Assembly: GCF_019127135.1 (NCBI RefSeq) | Contig: NZ_JAHOEA010000062.1 | Coordinates: forward strand, 1 to 17,400 | Source: Segatella copri | GTDB lineage: Bacteria > Bacteroidota > Bacteroidia > Bacteroidales > Bacteroidaceae | Reading direction: 5' to 3' | DNA: 17,400 nucleotides | Part shown: in pieces, positions 1 through 5,384 of the stretch | How positions within the stretch are numbered: the first letter of the stretch is position 1 | Layout of the letters: each line of letters starts with the position of its first letter | Position numbers and translations under genes: made by a program | The notes under the pieces: generated by a model | The model's database searches: none | Told to the model about the DNA's origin: nothing | Seen by the model: only the letters and a program-made list of their open reading frames with translations

Positions 1-22
1 CCTCGTTAGCAGTGTTGGTTTC

Positions 23-53
23 GGTAACTGACCGCTAACGGTTTGGTAACTGA
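23..53. repeat. Direct repeat GGTAACTGA, two copies 22 bp apart
   Basis: The 9-mer GGTAACTGA occurs at 23-31 and 45-53, with CTAACGGT between (35-42). The same CTAACGGT occurs at 4491-4498, next to the other recombinase. The stretch 1-175 carries no convincing gene: stops interrupt the reading frame of the recombinase stub that follows. This could be recombinase arm-site DNA or foreign DNA joined at a deletion; the sequence alone does not decide. Confidence 0.35.
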
Positions 54-175
54 AATAACTCAATATCCTGCTCGGCTTTGCTTTGTAGCCAATTGGCAGA
101 ATTATGAAATATTGCTCATTCTCAACCACTTGCAGTCCATTCCTCTCATCTTCACTTTCCGTTGCTTTTGCTTAA

Positions 176-346
176 ATTGTGCATTGCTTCCGGCACTCGT
201 ATGCAACAATCCAAATCGCCTTAGGCACAGACATTTACACGGTTTCGAAGATGCTTACCCATAAGAATGTAAGCACAACACAGATATATGCCGACCTCGT
301 GAACGCAAAGAAAAGAGAGACAGCAAATAAGATTTCTCTTAAATAA
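176..346 (+). pseudogene. Tyrosine recombinase/integrase, C-terminal stub
   Basis: In the frame with codons starting at 176, 56 residues are readable up to the TAA at 344-346. They contain HCFRHSYAT (the HxxR motif), then DIYTVSKMLTHKNVSTTQIY, which holds the second histidine-type position and the nucleophilic tyrosine. This is the C-terminal end of the Bacteroidetes phage-integrase type catalytic domain. An in-frame TAA lies at 173-175, and the upstream 170 nt show no recombinase-like sequence in any frame, so the N-terminal domain and the first catalytic arginine and lysine are missing. It is therefore a truncated gene rather than an edge-cut one, though an intact copy left of the window cannot be excluded. 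Its position just ahead of the primase module suggests it was the original integrase of that element. Confidence 0.8.
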
Positions 347-370
347 ATCCATTGCATTCATTTCATGGTG

Positions 371-406
371 CCCGATATTGAAAAAATGTTCAATATCGGG
401 CTTTTT
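371..406 (+). terminator. Rho-independent terminator after the recombinase stub
   Basis: A perfect 12-bp stem (CCCGATATTGAA at 371-382 pairing with 389-400) closes a 6-nt loop and is followed directly by CTTTTT (401-406). It lies 25 nt after the stub's stop codon and points in the + direction. It is one of the strongest intrinsic terminators in the window and separates the stub from the genes downstream. Confidence 0.88.
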
Positions 407-430
407 AGTTAAAGGCTCCTAAAAGTTTTA

Positions 431-452
431 CGTGACTCACGCGTGACTCACG
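431..452. promoter_or_regulatory. Tandem palindromic 11-mer, candidate operator
   Basis: CGTGACTCACG is repeated perfectly and without a gap (431-441 and 442-452). Each copy is itself a dyad: CGTGA and TCACG are reverse complements around one central C. The pair sits about 22 bp before a promoter-like TATTTTTG and about 58 bp before the first gene of the element. A dimeric regulator or a recombinase accessory protein is a plausible ligand; this is inference from position and symmetry. Confidence 0.55.
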
Positions 453-474
453 TGTCAGTTTCTGCAGTTTTTCC

Positions 475-482
475 TATTTTTG
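475..482 (+). promoter_or_regulatory. Putative Bacteroidetes promoter -7 element
   Basis: TATTTTTG matches the Bacteroidetes -7 consensus TAnnTTTG and lies 27 nt before the ATG at 510. No good TTTG at the -33 position is visible, so the promoter is either weak or helped by whatever binds the tandem dyad at 431-452. Confidence 0.5.
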
Positions 483-509
483 CGCCACAAATAATTAATA
501 ATACGCAAT

Positions 510-1304
510 ATGAAACAGTTTAAAAAAGAATTTTTGACACAGCATTTATTGGTTTTGTGTGCAATGTCTATCATTGGTGCACTTGTTCGCAACGAAACTA
601 TGCAATATGGTGTAGACACCTTTAGCTGCAACTTGACGTTCGTTATCTCAACCACCATACTGATGGTTGTTTATCTCCATGCATTAGATAGTATCGTACG
701 ATTGTTTGCCCCATGGTTTAAGCATATCTTTTGTAATACAGTAAACAATACAGAAAGAAAGCGTCTGTCTTCTATTGCCATCAATGAAACAAATACATAT
801 GACGAGGGGGAAGAGCTAAACCTGGAAGATGTAACTTTCGTCTATGCAGATGAAGCCTCTTCTTGTATTACAAGCTATGAACAGTTGAGACAGGAAGCAT
901 TGGAAGACAAAGCCAAGAAGGAAAAGGTCTTGTTAAACTCAGCTATCGATTATACCAGAAGAACTTTTGCTGCCTACATGAAAGAGGAGCATTTGAACCA
1001 ACTTTGTGACAACATCGCTATTTTCCAGTGTTGTGCCTCTACACAAATGAGACATCATTCATTGATTGTTGATAAGGCTATTCGTACTATTGACTTAATG
1101 CATTATGCTTGGAATATAGGAAACCTTTTCAAGAAGAAAGGCATTGATACAGCAACCTTTATAAAACAAGTTTTTGCTGATGCGCTGGTTGATGTGGAAA
1201 TATCCACTATTATAAGGAAGTTAAGAATGGAAGGTACCTGCATCATAGAATTACTACCAAGCTTAGATGTTCAAGGCGGAATCAAGAAACATTATTGTTG
1301 CTGA
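510..1304 (+). CDS. Hypothetical membrane-anchored protein of a mobilizable element
   Basis: This 264-aa protein belongs to no family I can name. Two hydrophobic segments near the N-terminus (about residues 11-27 and 42-65) suggest it is anchored in the inner membrane by a helical hairpin. After an acidic linker (about 85-115, rich in E and D), the remainder (about 120-264) is a soluble, helix-rich, cysteine-containing domain ending in YCC. The ATG at 510 follows a TATTTTTG promoter-like motif. The gene is the first of a four-gene + strand run ending at 4334 (HTH protein, DUF3987, DUF6371). In Bacteroidetes mobilizable elements, proteins of unknown function are common at this place between the integrase and the HTH gene. 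A role in regulation or in replication of the element is possible but nothing in the sequence proves it. Confidence 0.7.
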   Translation: MKQFKKEFLTQHLLVLCAMSIIGALVRNETMQYGVDTFSCNLTFVISTTILMVVYLHALDSIVRLFAPWFKHIFCNTVNNTERKRLSSIAINETNTYDEGEELNLEDVTFVYADEASSCITSYEQLRQEALEDKAKKEKVLLNSAIDYTRRTFAAYMKEEHLNQLCDNIAIFQCCASTQMRHHSLIVDKAIRTIDLMHYAWNIGNLFKKKGIDTATFIKQVFADALVDVEISTIIRKLRMEGTCIIELLPSLDVQGGIKKHYCC

Positions 1305-1403
1305 TAAGCATTGAGCGGTTATTCAGAGGTTATATCTCAGTGATATTTATCCCCATTACATAACTCATTTACTTTGTACCCGAATAATAAAAATTGAACA
1401 GAT

Positions 1404-1772
1404 ATGATAAATGAAAGTATCACCTTTGATAAGTTACCACAAGCGGTATCTTATTTAACAGAACAAGTTATCGAGTTGAAGCAAATGGTATCAGCACTTC
1501 AACCTACATCATCAGCAAATAACCATATATTGGTTGAGATTGATGAGGCTGCTATTATTATAATGAAGTCGAAGCCAACCATTTATCGATTGGTTAACCA
1601 AGGCATTCTGCCATCCTATAAAAAAGGTAAGAAGCTATACTTCTATAAGGATGAGCTGCTTGCATGGATTGAGAATGGTCGTAAAGCTACCAAGGTGCAG
1701 AACCATTCTGAAATGCTAAAAGCCATGCAAGGTGGAATGAAGCGCAAACCCAAGTCAATGTATAATTTTTAA
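1404..1772 (+). CDS. Helix-turn-helix DNA-binding protein, excisionase type (HTH_17-like)
   Basis: This 122-aa protein has an N-terminal amphipathic stretch (about 8-33, PQAVSYLTEQVIELKQMV) that looks like a short coiled coil for dimerization. A winged-helix HTH of the MerR/excisionase kind follows at about 45-92, with EAA at 48-50, KSKPTIYRLVNQGILPSYKKG in the recognition region and the wing and helix KLYFYKDELLAWI. A basic C-terminal tail follows. Members of this family bind DNA at att sites or promoters of integrative elements, acting as recombination directionality factors or regulators. The next gene starts 11 nt after its stop, so the two are surely cotranscribed. A TACTTTG sequence about 30 nt before the ATG resembles, but does not fully match, the -7 promoter consensus. 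Confidence 0.85.
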   Translation: MINESITFDKLPQAVSYLTEQVIELKQMVSALQPTSSANNHILVEIDEAAIIIMKSKPTIYRLVNQGILPSYKKGKKLYFYKDELLAWIENGRKATKVQNHSEMLKAMQGGMKRKPKSMYNF

Positions 1773-1783
1773 CTCTATGCCAA

Positions 1784-3178
1784 ATGACAGCTTTAAATAA
1801 CAATAAGGAAACTTCCATCAATCCAATGATTATCATGGATAAAGCTATTGATATGAGTACTTGCCTATCAGGTAGCCAGTTTCCCGTAAGCATCTTTCCT
1901 GCCAAGATTCAGAGAATCATCAAGGAGGTACACGAATGCCACAGTTTTCCTACCGACTATATATCAGCAGCCATACTCACTGCATTGGCTGTTGGTATCG
2001 GCAACACGCACTTGGCACAGATGAAACAAGGTTGGCTTGAAAGTCCTATCTTATACATGGCTCTTATCGGAAGACCAGGAGCCAACAAGAGCCACCCACT
2101 TAGCTTCGCTATGAAGCCATTCCTCGATTACGACTATGAGCAAAACAAGTTGTTCGAGGAGCAATACAGTAAGTTTGAGGAAAAGATGTGCATGTCTCGC
2201 AAGGAACGCATTGAAAATGGAGAGGATGGATTTCCGCAGGAACCTGTACGCAAACGTTTCTTGGTCTCTGATGTCACACCAGAAGGCTTGAGCTATATTC
2301 ATGCGCAGAACAAGAGGGGTTTATGCCTATGGACAGACGAGTTGTCTGCATGGTTCAAGAACTTCAACCGCTATAACAATGGTTCAGAGGAACAGTTCTG
2401 GTTATCTGTCTTTAGCGCCAAGACAACCATATCAGACAGAAGAAGTTCCAAGAGTTCCATCTTCATTAAACGCCCCTATATCTCAGTAATCGGAACCATC
2501 CAAAAGAAGATACTTAGTGAGTTGGCGAAAGGCGAACGCTCCAGCAACGGCTTCATCGATCGTATTTTGTTCGTCATTCCTAACCTTCAGCAGAAAGCGA
2601 GATGGAGTGACCGAGAGTTGCCCGATAATATAGAGCGAGATTGGCAAGCCATCATTCAACACCTTATTGATATGGAGTGTCCAATAAATGAGCAACAGGA
2701 AATCGAGCCTCATGTCTTATCATTCACTGAAGAAGCTAAGGCAAGGCTCTATGAATGGCAGCATCACTTCTCCGAGCAATGCGACAATGAAACAAATGAT
2801 ACCATTGTCAGTATCTATTGCAAGTTGGAGATATACATCATCCGTTTCTGTCTGATCATTCAATTGGCACGATGGACGTGTGGAGAATGTAATAAGGAAG
2901 CCATCGACCTGCTGAGTGTAGAGCGAGCCATCCGATTGACAGAGTATTTCAAGAACTCTGCCATATCAGTGCAAAATATCCTCAACGAGAATATGCTCAC
3001 CGCTCAACAACAAGCAATCGTCAACCATCTTCCTGCAACATTCACCACGGCCCAAGCTCATGATGTCGCCAAAGAGAACGACATGAAGTCAAGGACATTG
3101 GAAAGATTTCTGAATGATAACATCGGAGTCCTATTTCGCAAAGAGAAGCATGGAGAATATTCAAAGATTAACTCGTGA
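1784..3178 (+). CDS. DUF3987 domain protein (P-loop primase/helicase-type protein of mobile elements)
   Basis: This 464-aa protein has the DUF3987 layout. A Walker A motif, GRPGANKS, lies at residues 96-103, preceded by the hydrophobic strand YMALI. A conserved DVTPEGL lies at 163-169. A Walker B-like strand, LCLWTDELSAW, lies at 180-190 with the acidic pair D185/E186. A helical C-terminal region ends near KEKHGEYSKINS and contains a possible winged-helix segment (about 405-460). DUF3987 proteins in Bacteroidetes mobilizable elements and plasmids are thought to be replication proteins with primase or helicase activity, usually encoded beside a separate zinc-finger/Toprim partner, as here. The helicase or primase role is known only by family association. 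The length is normal for the family and no lesion is visible. The stop codon overlaps the left arm of a large inverted repeat (3177-3245). Confidence 0.88.
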   Translation: MTALNNNKETSINPMIIMDKAIDMSTCLSGSQFPVSIFPAKIQRIIKEVHECHSFPTDYISAAILTALAVGIGNTHLAQMKQGWLESPILYMALIGRPGANKSHPLSFAMKPFLDYDYEQNKLFEEQYSKFEEKMCMSRKERIENGEDGFPQEPVRKRFLVSDVTPEGLSYIHAQNKRGLCLWTDELSAWFKNFNRYNNGSEEQFWLSVFSAKTTISDRRSSKSSIFIKRPYISVIGTIQKKILSELAKGERSSNGFIDRILFVIPNLQQKARWSDRELPDNIERDWQAIIQHLIDMECPINEQQEIEPHVLSFTEEAKARLYEWQHHFSEQCDNETNDTIVSIYCKLEIYIIRFCLIIQLARWTCGECNKEAIDLLSVERAIRLTEYFKNSAISVQNILNENMLTAQQQAIVNHLPATFTTAQAHDVAKENDMKSRTLERFLNDNIGVLFRKEKHGEYSKINS

Positions 3179-3245
3179 CGGTATTGTCGGAATTGTCGCT
3201 TTTGACGGTTTTAATACTAAAAGCGACAAAACCGACAGAACCGCC
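3177..3245. repeat. 27-bp imperfect inverted repeat between the two primase genes
   Basis: The arms 3177-3203 and 3219-3245 match at 22 of 27 positions when one is reverse-complemented, around a 15-nt loop. The arms are built from repeated TGTCGG/TGTCGC/TGACGG units, so direct repeats are nested inside the dyad. It starts inside the stop codon of the DUF3987 gene and ends 18 nt before the DUF6371 ATG. There is no T-run, so it is not a simple terminator. Candidates are an RNA element controlling the downstream gene, or an origin or single-strand initiation site for the encoded primase. Confidence 0.8.
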
Positions 3246-3263
3246 ACATAAAAAAGAAATGAA

Positions 3264-4334
3264 ATGAGTACACATAGATTCATATTAGAGCCATACAAAG
3301 GCATCGCTACCCGACATACATGTCCAGAATGTCATAAGAAACGTAGCTTCGCCCGATACATTGACACAGAAGGGAAGATTGAGTTTCCTCCTTACGTGGG
3401 GCGCTGCAACCATGAGCAAAGTTGTGGTTATCACTTCACTCCCAAGGATTTTTTTGAGAAGAATCCCGAAAAGAATGAGACATTCACAAAGGATGATACT
3501 ATTTCATATAAGAAGAGAGAAATGCCAAAGCCATTACCCACTTCTTATATAGACGAGAACATCATGCGAAGTTCTTTGAAATGTTATGAGGCAAACAACC
3601 TTTTCTTGTTTTTATCTTCTCAATTCGGTGAAACAGCTACTCTTTCTTTGATGGAGAAATATCATGTCGGAACTTCCAAACACTGGACTGGTGCCACGGT
3701 ATTTTGGCAAGTTGACAATCAAGGCAAGGTGAGAACTGGTAAGGTAATGCTCTATAATCCAGAGACAGGTAAGCGAGTAAAAGAACCATACAGCCATGTT
3801 TCATGGGTACACTCGCTTATCCCCCACAAGGATTTCAATCTCTGTCAATGCTTCTTTGGTGAGCATCTTATCAATGTAGCCAAGACCAAGCCTATAGCAT
3901 TGGTTGAAAGTGAGAAGACAGCCTTGATAGCCTCCTACTATCTTCCTCAATTCTTATGGATAGCAAGTGGTGGTATGAATGGTTGCTTTAACACGAAGTC
4001 GTTATCTGTTCTGAAAAACAGAGATGTGATCTTATTCCCTGATTTGGGAGCGACAACAGTTTGGCAAGACAAGCTGCCAATGATGCAAGTTCTCGGCATC
4101 CGTGCAACGCTTTTCGACTTTTTAGAGCATCAAGCCTGCGAAGAAGATAAAGCTAAAGGCTTGGACATTGCTGATTATTTGCTCAAAATCAAGCCTGCAG
4201 AAGCAAAACTTCAAGCCCTCATCAAACAGAATCCTGCCATTCGGAAGTTGATAGATGTCTTCAAACTCGAAATTGTTGACGAGCCTCAACCACGTTTCCG
4301 CACTCCTAAAAAGCAACGTGGTTTCAGACTCTGA
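3264..4334 (+). CDS. DUF6371-type primase protein: zinc finger plus Toprim-like domain
   Basis: This 356-aa protein starts with a zinc-ribbon-like domain: C20-x2-C23, then C48 and C54 with nearby H50 and H57. This is the CHC2-like DNA-binding finger of DnaG-type primases. A middle domain follows at about 90-200. A Toprim-like core comes next: IALVESEKTAL at 211-221 with acidic E214 and E216, WIASGGMNG at 232-240, and VILFPDLG at 255-262 with D260. The C-terminal tail is basic (RTPKKQRGFRL). Toprim domains hold the metal for phosphotransfer in primases and topoisomerases. With DUF3987 just upstream it makes a two-protein primase module for replicating or mobilizing the element. The stop (4332-4334) is followed at once by hairpins. 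In most related elements mobC and relaxase genes follow; here they do not. Confidence 0.85.
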   Translation: MSTHRFILEPYKGIATRHTCPECHKKRSFARYIDTEGKIEFPPYVGRCNHEQSCGYHFTPKDFFEKNPEKNETFTKDDTISYKKREMPKPLPTSYIDENIMRSSLKCYEANNLFLFLSSQFGETATLSLMEKYHVGTSKHWTGATVFWQVDNQGKVRTGKVMLYNPETGKRVKEPYSHVSWVHSLIPHKDFNLCQCFFGEHLINVAKTKPIALVESEKTALIASYYLPQFLWIASGGMNGCFNTKSLSVLKNRDVILFPDLGATTVWQDKLPMMQVLGIRATLFDFLEHQACEEDKAKGLDIADYLLKIKPAEAKLQALIKQNPAIRKLIDVFKLEIVDEPQPRFRTPKKQRGFRL

Positions 4335-4337
4335 GAT

Positions 4338-4439
4338 GATTTGAAAAATCGAGGTATCTGACGATAGCAAGTTATGTTTTGAGTTACTCAAAACCTTTCG
4401 AGTTACTCTCGAAAGCACTTGCCTATCGGTAGATACCTC
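4338..4439. repeat. Nested hairpins forming a three-way-junction fold
   Basis: A small hairpin (GATTT/AAATC, 4338-4350) abuts a larger structure. In the larger one, 4351-4372 pairs with 4417-4439: 20 pairs, two mismatches and one bulge, closing GAGGTATCT with AGATACCTC. Inside are two perfect 7-bp hairpins, TTTTGAG-TTA-CTCAAAA (4377-4393) and TTTCGAG-TTACT-CTCGAAA (4396-4414). Both contain GAGTTACTC, and only 2-4 nt separate the elements. No T-run follows on either strand. The structure lies between the 3' ends of the convergent DUF6371 and recombinase genes. It could act as folded single-stranded DNA (recombination site, oriT or ssi) or as a structured RNA. Confidence 0.8.
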
Positions 4440-4479
4440 TCCAAAGTCGAGTATATGAATCAACCTATCGGTAAGTATT

Positions 4480-4495
4480 GTTAGAACGTTCTAAC
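4480..4495. repeat. 16-bp perfect palindrome beside the recombinase gene
   Basis: GTTAGAACGTTCTAAC is fully self-complementary and ends 7 bp from the recombinase stop codon. Ten bases, CCTATCGGTA, are repeated at 4422-4431 and 4464-4473, the second copy just before the palindrome. The shape fits a protein-binding dyad or a recombination core better than a terminator, because no T-run follows. Confidence 0.7.
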
Positions 4496-4502
4496 GGTAA
4501 CG

Positions 4503-5165
4503 CTACTTCATATATCGCATCATCTTGTCGATGCAACTTCGCTTCTGCTCTTCATTCGGATGAACATAAAGGTTAAGCGTAGTACTAATATCGGCATGTC
4601 CCAAAAGAACACTCACAGTCTTGTAATCGCAATGACTCTCAATACAGCGAGTAGCAAAACTGTGGCGTAGCCCATGGAATTTTAATCGCGGAATATCCAA
4701 CTGCTTCAATAGCTTGTTAAAATAGTTGCGATATGTTCTTGGCTCAGTCGGTTTTGTGTTGTTCGTGAGGACATAGTAGTCCTTGTTCACCACCTTCATC
4801 AAAGGCTTAAAAATTCTGACAAGTTCTTTACTCAAAGGAATCTCACGCAAAGAGTTCTTTGTCTTAGGAGTATTAATCACAATCTCCGTATGTGGTTTAT
4901 CAGAATCCACTATATAAATGCGCTCGATGGTGCGATTAACATGAAGTAATCCTGTTTCCATATTAATGTCAGACCATTTTAAGGCGCAAACTTCTCCAAT
5001 ACGAAGTCCTGTAGAAAGACACACAAGTATCCCCAAATTAGGAAACGTGAAATTGTCTTTGAGGTAGTCCATCAGCTTCTTTTGATGCGCCTTTGTCAAG
5101 ATTGGCAATGTAGCCTTTGGCTGATTGGCAGGAAACTTAACTTTCCACTCTACATGATTAGTCAT
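4503..5165 (-). CDS. Tyrosine recombinase, catalytic domain only (truncated integrase)
   Basis: This 220-aa protein carries the full catalytic set of tyrosine recombinases. R55 lies in TGLRIGEVCALKW, a lysine (K101 or K103) in TPKTKNSLREIPL, H164-x2-R167 in HGLRHSFAT, H190 in LLGHADISTT, and the nucleophile Y200 in LNLYVHP. It breaks and rejoins DNA strands site-specifically. Usual integrases of this kind have 300-400 residues, with an N-terminal SAM-like core-binding domain (and often an arm-binding domain) ahead of the segment that starts here as KATLPILTKAHQKKL. Those domains are missing. The ATG at 5165 is the first start after an in-frame stop at 5232-5234, and the 22 codons between hold no Met and no recombinase-like sequence. 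It is probably a 5'-truncated gene, but a naturally minimal recombinase cannot be ruled out because every active-site residue is intact. Confidence 0.85.
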   Translation of the reverse strand: MTNHVEWKVKFPANQPKATLPILTKAHQKKLMDYLKDNFTFPNLGILVCLSTGLRIGEVCALKWSDINMETGLLHVNRTIERIYIVDSDKPHTEIVINTPKTKNSLREIPLSKELVRIFKPLMKVVNKDYYVLTNNTKPTEPRTYRNYFNKLLKQLDIPRLKFHGLRHSFATRCIESHCDYKTVSVLLGHADISTTLNLYVHPNEEQKRSCIDKMMRYMK

Positions 5166-5380
5166 ATAGTAATGCGTACAGAAGCAATTAATAACTCCCC
5201 TGTACGCATTGTGTATGATATTGTCTGTTTTTTATCTACAAAATCAAATGCCTTATAGGTATATCGCTGAATAAAATCAATATCTATACCTCCAAAAATG
5301 CCCATATTATAGTAAAAGCCATCCATAACTATCGGTCAGACTATTCTTGTTCCGGTCCAAAAACTTTGTATAATTTTCAT
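5162..5380 (-). pseudogene. Remnant of a DUF6734-like protein gene (internal deletion, frameshift)
   Basis: An ATG at 5380, only 4 nt after the stop of the 770-aa outer-membrane protein gene, opens MKIIQSFWTGTRIV and stops at 5336-5338. Shifting by one frame continues it as NSLTDSYGW. Back in the first frame, an ORF from 5326 to 5162 reads YYNMGIFGGIDIDFIQRYTY and on to KAFDFVDK. From memory, DUF6734-type proteins of Bacteroidetes begin MKIIQSFW...SYGW and carry a GVFGG-like segment much further on, with roughly 200 residues between. I therefore read this as one gene that lost its middle. Its tail, after about DKKQ, runs into other sequence, and its TGA overlaps the recombinase ATG. The tight spacing implies it was translated from the same mRNA as the outer-membrane protein. 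Family naming is tentative; the decayed state is clearer. Confidence 0.6.
5171..5210. repeat. 11-bp perfect inverted repeat upstream of the truncated recombinase
   Basis: AATGCGTACAG (5171-5181) and CTGTACGCATT (5200-5210) are exact reverse complements around 18 nt. The repeat ends 6 bp from the recombinase start and lies where the DUF6734-like remnant runs out. It may be an operator, a leader hairpin or the scar of the recombination that joined the two truncated genes. Confidence 0.75.
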
Positions 5381-5384
5381 TTTC

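Noticed and set aside
43..264. 73-codon open frame on + at the left edge
   Set aside because: It starts at a TTG, has no recognisable protein character, and its 3' half lies in another frame over the readable recombinase stub.
4351..4439. Three-way fold as a tRNA or known riboswitch
   Set aside because: No tRNA arms with T-loop sequence or CCA-type acceptor, and no known riboswitch core; it also lies at gene 3' ends.
4122..4463. 113-codon open frame on -
   Set aside because: It is antisense to the end of the DUF6371 gene and runs through the hairpin cluster; its length is explained by the repeats.
4480..4495. Palindrome as an intrinsic terminator of the recombinase gene
   Set aside because: No T-run on the - strand after the dyad and no loop; a binding or recombination site fits better.
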